DNA of 64,000 nucleotides. It comes from Blakeslea trispora. Lineage: Eukaryota > Mucoromycota > Mucoromycetes > Mucorales > Choanephoraceae. The translations under genes were made by a program, and so were the position numbers. Where the stretch lies: assembly GCA_025331445.1 (NCBI GenBank), contig JAIWNE010000002.1:248001-312000 (forward strand). Reading direction: 5' to 3'. Below, in pieces: positions 10,755 to 21,761 of this stretch. The notes beneath the pieces are model-generated. The model was not told the origin of the DNA and did no database searches. It saw only the letters and a list, made by a program, of their open reading frames with translations. The first letter of the stretch is position 1. Each line of letters starts with the position of its first letter.

Positions 10755-11516
10755 TTACACCCGAAGAGCTTGAATAGTCTTACCGAACCCAATACCAATC
10801 CAATCTGAATTGACCTCCGCATCAGCAACATAAGCTAATAAAGGATCTTGCACTGATCTGGGAGGTTGATGATTGTATCTTTGTTGCGTATTCTGTTGAT
10901 AATAAGGTCGACTGTCATTACTAGCTTGGTTGATATTCCATACAAGTACTTGTGAGTCATCGCCACCTGTGGCAATTTGACCTTGCTCAGTAGGAGACCA
11001 ACTCAAACAGTTGATGCTACCACTATGACTTTTATTTAATTCGGCTACTGGTGCGCTTGGATAACGAATATCCAAAATTTCAACGATAGATGAGTCCATA
11101 TGAAATGTGGCTAATAAATTAGAATTCATTCTGCTAAATTGAAGTCGCAACAGAGGAACTGTGCCACCTGTCTCTCCTTGTCCTGCTCCATTGGCATGGC
11201 TACTGCTAGATCGATGATGGTGGTGATTGGGTGAAGGCTGAGCTTCATATAGAATAGTAGAATGCTCCAAGGAACGTAAATCAAACAATCGGACGGAACC
11301 ATCGGCACCGACACTTGCGAATGTATCCGCAGAGCCATACATGAAAGCCACGTCATAGACATCACTGTCATGGGCAATTAACTGGGTCTTTGCTTGGTTG
11401 GTTTCAACGTTCCAAACTGTACATGTGGTATCGATACTCGAGGTGACTATGAGTGATGGATCTGTCTCGTTCCAGTCAAAAAAAGTAAGAGGTGCACAGA
11501 AATCAGACTGTTTCAT
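10755..11516 (-). CDS. WD40 protein of the DCAF7/WDR68 family, 5'-truncated
   Basis: A single exon of 253 codons closely resembles the C-terminal two thirds of DCAF7/WDR68 (plant TTG1-like). Recognisable blocks are FCAPLTFFDWNE, SSIDTTCTVWNVET, FASVGADGSVRLFDLR and a terminal WIGIGFGKTIQALRV. Family members are about 340 residues and serve as a substrate receptor and kinase scaffold. Here the first about 100 residues (two blades) are missing. On the minus strand the ATG at 11516 is directly preceded by ACAATAG, an intron acceptor, so the ORF starts at an old exon boundary. No upstream exon is visible in 11517-11800. A Gly/His/Ser insert sits mid-protein, and about eight residues usually present before the last strand are absent. 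It is probably a truncated, non-functional copy. Confidence 0.8.
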   Translation of the reverse strand: MKQSDFCAPLTFFDWNETDPSLIVTSSIDTTCTVWNVETNQAKTQLIAHDSDVYDVAFMYGSADTFASVGADGSVRLFDLRSLEHSTILYEAQPSPNHHHHRSSSSHANGAGQGETGGTVPLLRLQFSRMNSNLLATFHMDSSIVEILDIRYPSAPVAELNKSHSGSINCLSWSPTEQGQIATGGDDSQVLVWNINQASNDSRPYYQQNTQQRYNHQPPRSVQDPLLAYVADAEVNSDWIGIGFGKTIQALRV

Positions 11517-12639
11517 CTATTGTTTAATAAGTCATGAATATTATTGTTATCAGAAGAGCATAAAATCATTCTGAGTTTCTGTAGACAGTTTACGTTGTAT
11601 ACTCTTGATTAACTTTTTAGGCAGTCTTATGGATTCTCCCAAGGCGTTAACAACGTGTTCTCAAGTTACATCTTTTTTAAGCATTTTCAAAATTGGCTTT
11701 CTTGTTTACAAATTCATATGAGCAAATGGTGAAATGCTACCTTAACTGACCGAGTCAGTTCAAAATTTTAAATAGGGAAAGGGAGCTAAAAAATTATCTC
11801 AAGGAACAAGGAAAATAAGGTTAAAAGGAAAAGAAAGGAAATGTTACTCATCTTTCAACCACTTAAGAAATGGGGAAGAGGTAGGCGGTTGAGGCGTAGG
11901 TAGAGGAGAGGCATCTTGATGGTGTATATCATCGATGAGGAGCAATAGTGAGATTAGATCGGGCCAGATATAGTGCCAGTACTGTTACATAGGATCAGAG
12001 GGTGGGCGTTATTGAGGAAGCTTGTTCAGAGTGTTTGAGATAGGATTCTCAATACGGCTTTGCACATGAAGTCGTAGATTTAGAAAGAAACAGAGGGAGA
12101 TGTGTTTTCTGGCCATGTAACGGAAGCCACAACGGGAGAGACGTGGCCTTCCTCCAGGGAAGCCAGCTCAAGCGCCAGCGTACCAGGAGACTACGTTCAG
12201 TCACAGCAATTGGCATATACATTATTAGGTCGACCCCAAGCGAAGGGAGACAGGAAGAGAGCGTTACAATATGCAAGACTGTACGTTCGGTATCGAATTC
12301 CTCACGAGGGAACTTATCGAAGCTTCTTGAAGTTGTTAAGGTCAATGTCGCTGAGTATGAGTGGTAGAGTAGAGTACAAGGAAGTAGCACTAAGAGTAGG
12401 CCACTGGGATTGTGAGGCCTGTTGGAGTAGAGGCAGAAGAATAGTCAACAGTGTGTCATCAGGAAGAGCAACTGAGCGGACCACGAGTTTGGCCTAAAGT
12501 ATAATCGCCCTCGAAGCCATGGTAGGGATCTTACAAAGATAATGAATGATCTTGGTCGAGCTGTTTTTTGAAGACCCCAAAGATTCGTCTCAGTATACGC
12601 GTTGCGTAACAACTTGTACTTTTGCCTTATTCCACCAAC
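11517..12639. other. Spacer with transposon-like debris
   Basis: No intact gene is visible. Overlapping open stretches on both strands at 12049-12497 are GC-richer than the surroundings. That composition is like the retroelement relic immediately downstream, but I cannot assign them. Confidence 0.35.
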
Positions 12640-13230
12640 GACTAACTTCTACCTTGTCCTCTTGTCAACGCAAGGTGGCTTTTCTTCTGGCATTTACTTG
12701 CGTTTTACGCCCTTTGGATTAGAACCGCATTCCTTTCTCGCCCGTTATCATTAACTCTGGTTTTAGTACTCTTTCTCTTGAGGTCGTGATCCCTAAAGAG
12801 AAACGACCTAAATGTCGCATCATCAAGCCATACGAAGTGAAGACTCATCAGAACCGTCTTCTTTGTCCTATTGATACGGTTCGGATCTTCTTGCCCTTGA
12901 GAAACAGGTGTCACGCTTTCTGCTCCTTTCTGTTTGTCAGTACCAAATCTCCTGCATCTCACTTAGTGAATTGCACCTTGAGATTTAAACTTGAACTTTT
13001 CTTCTTGCTCAACCTCAGACAGCAAAATCTGTTCTCGCCCCTTAGCTTCTTAAATGGGGTATCCTTAAAGATAAGTATGTCTTTGAAACTTACTGTCGTC
13101 ACTCAATTTGACTTTACCAACGCTCTCCTAATATGACTTTTGCTACCTCAGTCACTGTTGAGTCTGATTCCATGGAAGACGATGAAGAATTCTTTGATGC
13201 TGTAGACCCTCAGGATGTTTCTGAATAAGC
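12640..13230 (+). pseudogene. Relic of a DIRS-type retrotransposon tyrosine recombinase
   Basis: One frame reads RKVAFLLAFTCVLRP, then a TAG stop (12720-12722), then continues through PKEKRPKCRIIKPYEVKTH and LFVSTKSPASH. These are hallmark blocks of DIRS-like tyrosine recombinases: a catalytic Arg in the LRP segment, a conserved IIKP..VK block, and FVST/FVNS before the HxxR region. After a frameshift, a second frame carries YVFETYCRHS (near 13075-13105), the likely site of the nucleophilic tyrosine. An acidic tail follows (MEDDEEFFDAVDPQD), ending at a stop near 13228. At least one nonsense and one frameshift make it inactive. The reverse transcriptase part is not recognisable upstream. Confidence 0.65.
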
Positions 13231-13836
13231 ACAAACCTTACACTACATTTTTAGTAGTCTAATGTCTAAGAGGCAGTTTTTTGAATAGTACTGCGAAGAG
13301 AAGAAGGGCCTAATACTTATCTCCGTATTTAAAAGCTGTGAGGCTTGAGACTTGTAAGATTTGAAACAGTGAAAAACTCATGGAAAAGAAAAATCAGAAA
13401 ATACAGACATTATCTTAATGAGAATACAATGCGCGGAATAGACTCTGAAAAAAGGCGCTTTCTTTTGATTGTATGGTGGTATTATCATTCTTGCAAAGAT
13501 CAAGTACCTTTCTTCTTTCAGTATAGCCTAAACCTCTTTTATGTCAAGGAAGGGCCTCGGGATCGAGTTTCGCCATGCTTCATAGGCTTGCTATGGCAAC
13601 GTTCGTAATACATCGAAATACGCCAAATAGGCAGTGGTCATCAGTTCCGTCCTTGAAATTGCCAAGACAGTAAATTGACATCATGAAAGAGGACACAATT
13701 GAGTTTCTATTTTTGAAAATTGTAACCTTAAAAACCGACTACGCTTAATTGTTTTACAGCCTACTCTCTCTCTTTTTTTATTTTCTCGCAACCCCTTATT
13801 TTATTTTTCATCGCCCTTAAAAGCGCAAGATCATTG
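13231..13836. other. Spacer upstream of the zinc-cluster regulator
   Basis: An 87-codon plus-strand ORF (13345-13608) has no family features. The last 100 nt before the regulator start are CT-rich. Nothing else is recognised. Confidence 0.4.
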
Positions 13837-16545
13837 ATGGCGAATGAAGCAAAAAGAGTTGCAGTAGAAGCAACGCCTCTAGGTGCTGCTTGCTACCGTT
13901 GTAGAGGGTTTAGGCAAATATCATTAAGAACATAAGAAGGGGCAAGAACAGCTCAAAAGAAAGAAAAAAAAAAGGAAGAAAGAGAGGAAGGGGGGAAAGC
14001 ATAAAAAGACATGAAGACGTCTAACTAAAAAAAAAATTATACAATTAGGCATGCTTGCGATAGAACAAAGCCAACATGTTCTCGCTGCAAACGAAGAGGT
14101 ATCACTTGTACTTATCCTGAGGCGGCACCTACACTCAAGAAACTTCAGAAGGCTACTGAGACATTGAGTGACCGCATCAAGAAATTTGGCGAACTTTTAA
14201 AGACTGGAGAGACAGATGCGCTTGTCAACAACAAAACAAGAGAATCCAAAGACATTTCGCTTCAACAATTAGCTCAACCTCGGTCAACTGTAGGGTCGTT
14301 GCATGCAGATACACATTCTCTTTTATCTCTAGAAGAGCCTCGATGCTCTGTTAATTCATCCTCTACACCCTCTATTGATGTTCAGTCAGATATGTTGATC
14401 AAAGAAGATGATACGTCTACCATTACTAGCATAAGCAGTACGACCCGAACACACAATACGGATGTAGCTTCAACTAGTTCATTTTCGATTTATCCTTGTG
14501 CTAAATGTTTCAAAGATTTGCAGCAATGCGACTTGACACTTCCAAGCTGCAGTCGATGTGCAGGCCACCAGTTTGAATGTGTCTATACAAAAACCGAACC
14601 TAAAGCAAACCATGTTTCTCAGGTATTGAACACAATGAACAAAGTAATGGATCAATGGCAAGAGTCAATTGATAAAATGGCAAAAGACTTTGCACAAAAG
14701 ACAAGGGATTTTGGCCAGCGTGTCGATCAGTCTTTCAAGAAAAAGCCTTTACAGCCATTTGCTTGGAAAATCACTTCAACCAACAAGGGTCTATCGGTTG
14801 AAAGCAATGTTAGCTCATACAATGACCTCAGCAAATTAGTCGATCAGTTTAAACGGACAATGCATATCTCTGTTCCTTTGCGCGATCGAGAACCTATAGT
14901 GTCTGATGAGCTTCATTTCAGCAATAAGGGCATAGGAGCTCATGGAATAGATGTTCAGGAAAAAACTAGAATTATGGCAGCAAGCGTAGAGCTGGATGAT
15001 ACAAGTTCCATTCATACTTCTTCTAGCTTTTCATTTGGCGCTCGAAATCATTGGCCACATACTTCGCAGAAAATGGAGGATAACTTTCCAGTTGACCTCT
15101 CTCAGGAGTTGACTGATAATCTTGTTCAGTTGTATTGTAAGACACCCTGTTGTTCAGCAAATCGGCTACCTGTATTGGATACAGCGGATTTTTTGGCTCG
15201 ATATAATCAGCAAGATGCAACAAAACGGCCCTCTGAGGTACTTGTGAGTGCTGTTTGTTCCTTGGCTGCTCGAAATGCCTTTCAGCTGCATGTATGGGGT
15301 AAAAGACCTGCTGAACAGATGCCAGAACGCAACATGGGTAGAGCTATTTCAATGGCTTATTGTCAACGAGGACGTGAACTTTTGGCTGATTGCTTTGACG
15401 AGCCTTCTATGGACAATTGTCAAGCCGCCTTTTTACTCTCTTATTCTAATCTTCAGAATGGACATTACAAAGTTGTCGCTATGTATGAGTGGATTGCTTT
15501 CACGATGGCTCAAGAGCTCGGTCTGTATGATGAAGGTCGTGTACTGATTAGAGAAGAGAGTATGTTGGTTTGGTGCCTGTATTACTTTCGCAGTTGGTAC
15601 CGTGTACTACAAGGTGAACTTAATTCATCCAATGAATCAGATCAATTTCGTCCCAAATCTGCTCCTTTACCTCCTCCACCTAAGCCTGATCAAATGGATT
15701 GGATTGAAACTGGATTTGGTGATGAACAGCCAGAAGCAGATAGTGCAAGAGATGCGTTTATGCAGCATTATATCTATACACAGTGGTATTATCTGTTTCA
15801 ATTACAGGTCATACATCAAGACGTACTTTATCGGTTGTTGTCAATACAAGAAAAGCAAGACACCAACCTTGTGAGAGATCTTTTGGTAATGCAAGATCGA
15901 CTTGAAGAGTTTTACGAGAGCATGTTACCGGAATGGAAATCGCCTGATCTGGAATCATTGGCACTCGATCAAATGGCAGCTTCTACTTCAAGTCCATTTT
16001 TTATTTTGCCTCAAGCAAGCCATGATCACTCTTTAGTAGATATTCACGAATTTGCACGTTCCTGTATCTTGAGTGTCCATGTTGCCTATAGCATGAACAA
16101 GATTTTGTTATATCAAGCATTCTTCCCTTCAGCACATTTGCCTACTTCTCCCTTTTCTATTGAATGTATGAACATCTGTATTGATGCTGCCTATGGTATT
16201 ACACAGACACTCGGTATCATTGTCAGACAGCGCGACGAATGCAGCATCTTTCTCTTGGGCTTTCTTTTTGCCAACATGATCTATATCAAGCTACTTAATT
16301 ATAATGAACCTCAGTTTCAAGAATTTGCTACACAATGCCTTGAACAATCCATTCATATCTGCAAAGCCTCTAAGGCATACCTTTATGACTTTGAGTCTAC
16401 CCGTAGTTATGCTGGCATTATGGAAAAGGACGTCTATAATGCCTGTGGAGTGAGGGCATTTAATTTGCCTGATGCAAGCAATGATAGCTATTCTTTCCCT
16501 TTTGTTCCTCCTATTTTGTCATATTCATCTGTCCCTTTTCAATAA
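13837..16545 (+). CDS. Fungal transcription factor with two Zn2Cys6 clusters
   Basis: Two exons, 13837-13913 and 14049-16545, give 857 residues. The intron uses a GC-AG pair. With this splice, residues 19-46 form a canonical Zn2Cys6 cluster, C-x2-C-x6-C-x6-C-x2-C-x6-C, starting CYRCRGFRHAC. A GT donor a few bases earlier would shorten the spacing and break the cluster. Residues 176-203 form a second, perfectly spaced cluster (CAKCFKDLQQC, then CSRCAGHQFEC). Between them is a Ser/Thr-rich linker. Residues about 370-560 match the fungal-specific regulatory (middle homology) domain. The protein is presumably a nuclear, sequence-specific regulator; target genes are unknown. Two binuclear clusters in one chain are unusual, and the second could bind DNA or protein. 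Confidence 0.88.
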
Positions 16546-17141
16546 TTCTCGTTTTGTCGTTACATTTTACTTATTTATATTTACAGCATACTAACTCATC
16601 ATTAATTCAAGTCATTTTATGACATTCATTTCATCTTGTTTTAAAAAATAAAACCACATTTTTTTGTTTCTGCCTTTCCAAAAAAAAAAAAAAAAGATAT
16701 AAACCATTCAGAGCATTGGTATCTTGGTAGCATATAGCAAATCAATTGTTAAGGAGAAGTTCTACAGCAGAGGAATATCAAAGCAACAAACCATTTACTC
16801 GAAATTAAAGCTTTAGCATAGTTTTGTTGGTTTATTTTTCGTTTTCTAACAAAGCAGGATATGAATGGCACTTACGAAACATGAACTAGACGCCTCTTTT
16901 TCTGAAGCTACAATTCTGAAGAAGCTGTATCGACTTTCTTCAATTATCTACACTTTATTCGGACATTTTTCAATTCATCAAAATACTAGTAAAAAAACCT
17001 TAAATGGCAAGACTTGACCGAGTTTTTTTTTTTTTTTGAGAAAATCTTTATCTAAAAATAGCAAGTGCTTTAAAATCAGGCTTTTTTTTTTTTATTAAAT
17101 TTCTCTCCATTTCTCTCTCTTTTTATAAACTTGGGATCGGG
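16546..17141. other. Intergenic spacer
   Basis: This is 3' flank of the regulator plus the F-box gene promoter. It contains homopolymer A and T runs (about 16680, 17023 and 17083) and a CT-rich leader before 17142. I see no gene. Confidence 0.5.
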
Positions 17142-18302
17142 ATGAGTAAGAAAACACTCGAGCGTTTACCTTTTGAGTTGGTTCATAAGATATCTAGTTA
17201 CCTGGCGTTTTCAGATATATGGTACCTTGGCACTTGTTCACGTAAAAGCAAGACACTAGCCTTTAAAATATTAAAATCAAAATATCAAATTGACTCTCTC
17301 GATACGCCTAATCCCTTCTCGAATTTTATCTATGGCGCTATAGCCTATATGGACCGCTATGGGCATGAACATAGCAAAATCAAGTTGACTGTATTACAGT
17401 CAGTGGCCAATCATCTAGCCATGGTCATTTATGATCGTCTGCCTGTGACAAAATCAAGTCAACTCTTTTCATATGATTTCTTTCTAAATGAAACCATCAG
17501 TATACTTATTCATAATGCACTCTCAGATCCTACATTACGCTCGCTGAAGAATCCTAAAGATGAGGGTATCAGGGACCCAAAAAGCTATAGCCGTCAGATT
17601 CATCAGCTGTCTGCTGAATTACAGCAAAAGCTAAGGCATGATAACCAAGCCAACACAAACGATCCTTATGCTACACAATCAACAGGTGTGTTAACCATTG
17701 ACTTTTTGATCATCTTGTTCACTACACTTGATGCCTTATTTGATAACACAAGCCAATTGTTTCATCGATTTCTGATACTCCATCTAAGTCGTCTTTTTTA
17801 TAAAACAAAGCAACAATACCAACAGTACCATACGCATTTACCACAGCCTATCTGTATGGACCAAGCAACACGAGACTTTCAACTGTTTTTTCGATTCTTC
17901 TGTGTCTTTATCCAGACTGATTTGTGTACCTCGCAAGATATTGATGATTTTACATCCATTCACCTCGGCCCTTTCTTTATCACAAAGCCATCCGACGTGA
18001 GTTTCTCAGCTACAAAAGGACTTGCTATCCGCTTACACAGTACACCAGATCCATCACCAGTCACTATCCACTCGACCGCTTTTCAATACCAATGGCGATT
18101 GTGGCTAAAAGAGACGCAACTTCGGATGACATTGTTATTGATCATCTTACAGTCCTTAATTCAAAAGTGTTATGGTAGCAACGAACCACTTGAATTTAGG
18201 CATGTTGGTAACATGCTTCAGGATACAGTGACAGCCCTTTCTTGGACTGAAAGTGAATCACCTAAAGACTTGCGACATGTTCAAGTCTCCTATCTGGAAT
18301 AA
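17142..18302 (+). CDS. F-box protein
   Basis: An intronless 386-residue ORF. The N terminus, LERLPFELVHKISSYL followed by ADSDIWYLGT-like sequence (actual text AFSDIWYLGTCSRK), fits the F-box consensus LP-x-E-L-x3-I-x2-YL. That implies binding to Skp1 in an SCF ubiquitin ligase. The remaining 340 residues are helical, Leu/Gln/His-rich and without recognisable WD40 or leucine-rich repeats, so the substrate cannot be guessed. The start ATG follows a CT-rich leader. The gene is convergent with NOP4, with stops about 180 nt apart. Confidence 0.75.
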   Translation: MSKKTLERLPFELVHKISSYLAFSDIWYLGTCSRKSKTLAFKILKSKYQIDSLDTPNPFSNFIYGAIAYMDRYGHEHSKIKLTVLQSVANHLAMVIYDRLPVTKSSQLFSYDFFLNETISILIHNALSDPTLRSLKNPKDEGIRDPKSYSRQIHQLSAELQQKLRHDNQANTNDPYATQSTGVLTIDFLIILFTTLDALFDNTSQLFHRFLILHLSRLFYKTKQQYQQYHTHLPQPICMDQATRDFQLFFRFFCVFIQTDLCTSQDIDDFTSIHLGPFFITKPSDVSFSATKGLAIRLHSTPDPSPVTIHSTAFQYQWRLWLKETQLRMTLLLIILQSLIQKCYGSNEPLEFRHVGNMLQDTVTALSWTESESPKDLRHVQVSYLE

Positions 18303-18479
18303 GCATGAACCTACCATCCTCTCTTTCTCTCTCTCACTATATATACTTGAACATTAGCATACAAACGAATTTGATAAGGGATGCTTTTTTTTTAGTTTAT
18401 TTTCTAAATCTGAAATGAAAATGATAGTAATAATGATAATAACAAAAAAGAGAAAGTCATTTATATACATAATGATTGC

Positions 18480-20777
18480 TCATTGACGAGTATTCTTCAT
18501 ACGCTTATTGTTGTGGTTGTTTTGAAAGCGCTTCTGCTGAGGACGGCCCTGTTGAGGACGACCCTGTTGAGGACGACCCTGTTGAGGACGACCCTGCTGA
18601 GGACGGCCCTGTTGAGGACGACCCTGCTGAGGACGGCCCTGCTGAGGACGGCCCTGTTGCTTTCTGTCCATTCTAGGCTTCTTAAAATCCTTCTTATCAT
18701 CTCTATCTTCGTAACTTCTCTTTCTGCCTTGAGAAGCATCTTTAGGCTTGTCATCTGTAGTCTTTTGTTGTCTTCGTTCGACAACATCTTTGTTCTCTAG
18801 AGAAAATTCAACAATCAGGCGCTTGCCATCAAAGAGATCAGGATTGTTGTTAAGGTATCTTAGTGCTGCTAAAGCATGGGCATGGGTAGTGAATTCCAAG
18901 AAACCATAACCCTTAGAACGTAGCTGGTTTGTGCTGGTGTCAATACGATCTTTACTACGAATGATCTTGGCTTGCTTGACACGAGGCAAATATTGCCATC
19001 CCTCAGCCTTTTCATCCTTGGAGAGATCAGCACGTTCATTAGCCTTGACTTGGTTCTTAAATTTGGCAATGCTGCTAATACCAAGTTGTCTGAGTTCAGT
19101 GTCGGTGATCTTGATGGGCAAGTTACGGATAGAGAGACGTGTCTTGGAGATGAACAAGGAAGGGTTTGAGCTGATCAGCTTCTTACGGCTAGAGAATGAC
19201 ATTTGTCGCTTAGAGAGTTCAGAGGGTGTCATAGTGGCAGCAGCGGGGCTGTCAGGGAACACAACACCTTCACGCATCAAATAGAGATTACGCTTGTCTT
19301 CCTTTCGTTTTTGTGACAAGTTGTCATCCTTGATCTGTTTGGCTTGTTCACGATCGACAGCCAATGTGACATCCAAGACACGACCATGCAAGGTGAACTT
19401 GGCACCTTCGCCTGAAGTAGATTCAGGTGTAATGATACTCTTGAACATCAACCCCTTCTTTTTCTTTTCACGCTTGGAAAGAAGTTGGTTCATGGCTTCC
19501 GAATCGTTGTTTTCATCCTTCTGAGAAATGGCACGAAGTGCTTCAGCTGCTTCTAAAATAGTATCGACATCTTCCTTCTTACGCATACAGACAAAGCCAG
19601 TACCACGAGAGAGTTTAGTGATTGGGTCTCGAGTGATTTTAGCATAGACAACAGGTCCCCATTGTGTAAATCTAGTCCCAAGAAGAATTACATTCATTAA
19701 TCTTTGATATTGCACTAGAAGAAAAGGAGAAAAAAAAACTTACAATTGCTTCAAATCTTCTTCTGTACTTTCGAATAAGAGGTTACGAATAAACAAAGTG
19801 GTACCTTCTGCAGTAGAAGGACCTGTCTTTTTGGGAGGCTTTGTTTCCTTTGTTTTCACTTCCTCCTCTTCCTCTTCACTATCCTCATTGCTGTCACTAT
19901 CATCATCGCTATCTTCGGCACTGCTGTCACTGTCACTCTCTTCATCAGAGGATTCAGTGTCAGAAGCGTTTTTTGCTTGTATGTCTTCTTTGTCTGAACT
20001 CTCTTTCTCAGCTTCTTTCATCTCGACATCCTCTTCTTCTTCAGCTTCCTTTTCTTCCACTTGGCGATATTGTGTCTTTGAAATAGACCAATCAACAGCA
20101 ATAGTTCTACCATGATGTTCAGTGGCATTCAAACCATCCATAGCCTAATATACATTAATTAAAAAAAAACTCGTTTTTTTTTCTTCCTTAGCCAGATCAC
20201 TTACAGCCTGACCTTGCTCCACAGTTTCGAATTGAATAAAGGCAAATCCACGAAGAGGACCACCTTCATATTTGCGAGGCAATTTGACATCATGAACAGT
20301 ACCGTATTTCTCAAACAACTTTCTTAAATCCGATTCTCTGTATTTCCAAGGCAAATTACGTACAATCAATCGAGCATTGACATCAAATTGCAAGTCTGTA
20401 CGTTCCACTTTCTTGGGCTTCTTTTCGGTTTCTTCTGGTTGATCTTGGTGGTGTGTTTCGGATTTGCGTTTGGCTAATTCGATACGAAGCTTCTTGCCCT
20501 TAAATTTAGTGTTCTTGAGTTTATCGATAGCAGCCTGAGCATCTTCCTCCAAGGCATAATGAACATAACCAAAGCCTTTGTTTCTGAATTGACCTTCGCT
20601 TGATTTATCAGTCACAACAAAGCATTTACGGACTGGACCGATATCGCCAAAGAAGTCTTCGAGATCTTGGTTTGTGGCATCGAATGGCAAACCACGCACA
20701 AACAAGGTCAACTTGGCATGGGGATCAACGCTCTTTTGGTTGACGCTCTCTATTTGATCTTGGACTTCTTCGGACAT
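18480..20777 (-). CDS. NOP4: Nucleolar RNA-binding protein Nop4/RBM28, four RRMs
   Basis: Three exons, 20777-20205, 20144-19744 and 19671-18480, give 721 residues. Four RRMs are visible. RRM1 has LTLFVRGLPFDAT with KGFGYVHY. RRM2 has LIVRNLPW with RGFAFIQF. RRM3 has TLFIRNLLFEST with TGFVCM. RRM4 has LSIRNLPIKIT with KGYGFLEF. RRM2 and RRM3 are separated by a strongly acidic Ser/Asp/Glu linker, as in Nop4, which is needed for 60S ribosome biogenesis in the nucleolus. Intron 2 splits RRM3 after KQL, and the exon-2/exon-3 junction restores LFTQWGPV. The C terminus carries eight GRPQQ repeats and a basic Asn/Lys tail. Lengths of yeast Nop4 and human RBM28 are similar. It is divergent from ERG28. 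Confidence 0.93.
18541..18660. repeat. 15-bp coding minisatellite (eight units)
   Basis: Eight head-to-tail 15-bp units of the type GGACGACCCTGTTGA encode GRPQQ repeats at the C terminus of the Nop4-like protein (minus strand). Units differ at two positions (A/G in GGACG[A/G]CC, T/C in TG[T/C]TGA). The mixed order implies unequal exchange or slippage. Confidence 0.95.
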
Positions 20778-21119
20778 TGTTTAAAGGAAGGAAGAAAGCA
20801 AAAAAATAAAAAAAAATAAAAATAAGGAGAGTGGCTTATAAGGGTAGAAAAATGGACTTGTTTGGACTCAGATCATCAGCATGAAAATAGACCTTTTTTT
20901 TGCTTTTAAAATGAAAAATAGCATGATTTTCTAATTCTAATAGGAAATCTCTTCATTCACTTGCATTGTTTAAAGAATCAACATTTGAGAACAGAGCAGA
21001 TCACAGACTAAAAGTAAGCAAACAAGAAAAAAAAAAAGTCTAATTTGAATTGTCACACAAATTTAATTGTAAATTCAACTTTATTATTTTATTTTTTTTC
21101 TTTTCTTTCAATCAATACA
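20778..21119. promoter_or_regulatory. Divergent promoter between NOP4 and ERG28
   Basis: The 342 nt between the two ATGs serve both genes. It contains A/T tracts and a CT-rich leader before ERG28 (21080-21112). No strong TATA or CCAAT word stands out. Confidence 0.5.
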
Positions 21120-21703
21120 ATGGAAGCATTTTACGGTCGTTTTGCCGAAGTATTTAGTACTTTGCCCGAAGGTTATTTGCCTAAATGGTTGCTGTTTACT
21201 TCTGCTCTTGGTATCTTTAATTCTATCCAAAACTTCTGTACTAGTTCTTTAACAAAGCGTGTCTATGCTAACAAGCCTGAAGAAGGTAAAGGAAGATAAA
21301 GTCAGTTCTTTATCTAATATTTTCGATAGTCTCACCCTTGGCTGGGCGTTTATTTGCTACTTGGACTTGGTCTGTCAGTATGATTCGTATTTATGCTGCT
21401 TTCCATCTTCAGCATAAGTTGTAAGTTTAGAATAACACATAGATAATGTTTGACTGATCCATGCCTTGTTATTAGCATGTATGATCTTAGTATCTGGACC
21501 TATGTGATTGCCTTGACTCATTTCACAAGTGAACTTTTCATCTTTGGAGGCTGTAAATTAAATGGACCTTATATGTCACCTTTAACTGTTGCCAGTAAGT
21601 TTGCCTCTTCTTTGTTTTACTCTAAAGCTCATTAATTCTCTTTAAAGTTACTTCACTTGTTTGGCTTGCTCAAGTAAAAGATCAATATGTCAAATTTTAT
21701 TAA
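21120..21703 (+). CDS. ERG28: Ergosterol biosynthesis scaffold protein Erg28
   Basis: Four exons, 21120-21285, 21330-21420, 21476-21594 and 21648-21703, give 143 residues, the usual family length. The start MEAFYGRFAEVFSTLP, the block YLPKWLLFTSALGIFNSIQ, and the later segments IRIYAAFHLQHKFMYDLS and WTYVIALTHFTSELFIFG follow the Erg28 pattern. So do the four hydrophobic segments of this ER membrane protein. Erg28 tethers the C-4 demethylation enzymes of sterol synthesis (Erg25, Erg26, Erg27). The introns are only 44-55 nt. It is divergent from NOP4 and convergent with the beta-adaptin gene (58 nt apart). Confidence 0.93.
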
Positions 21704-21761
21704 AGCGAGTTTATTGTAACAAATCAGTAGAATATGGATTGTTTGTCTGAACAGGCACTAC

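Noticed and set aside
12049..12497. Overlapping ORFs on both strands
   Set aside because: No recognisable domain. They lie in transposon debris with mutually overlapping frames.
18541..18660. Regularly spaced repeats that could be mistaken for a CRISPR array
   Set aside because: Units are contiguous 15-bp coding repeats without spacers, in frame in the NOP4 C terminus, in a eukaryotic genome.
19798..20115. Ser-rich plus-strand ORFs opposite NOP4
   Set aside because: They are antisense translations of the acidic Asp/Glu/Ser linker.
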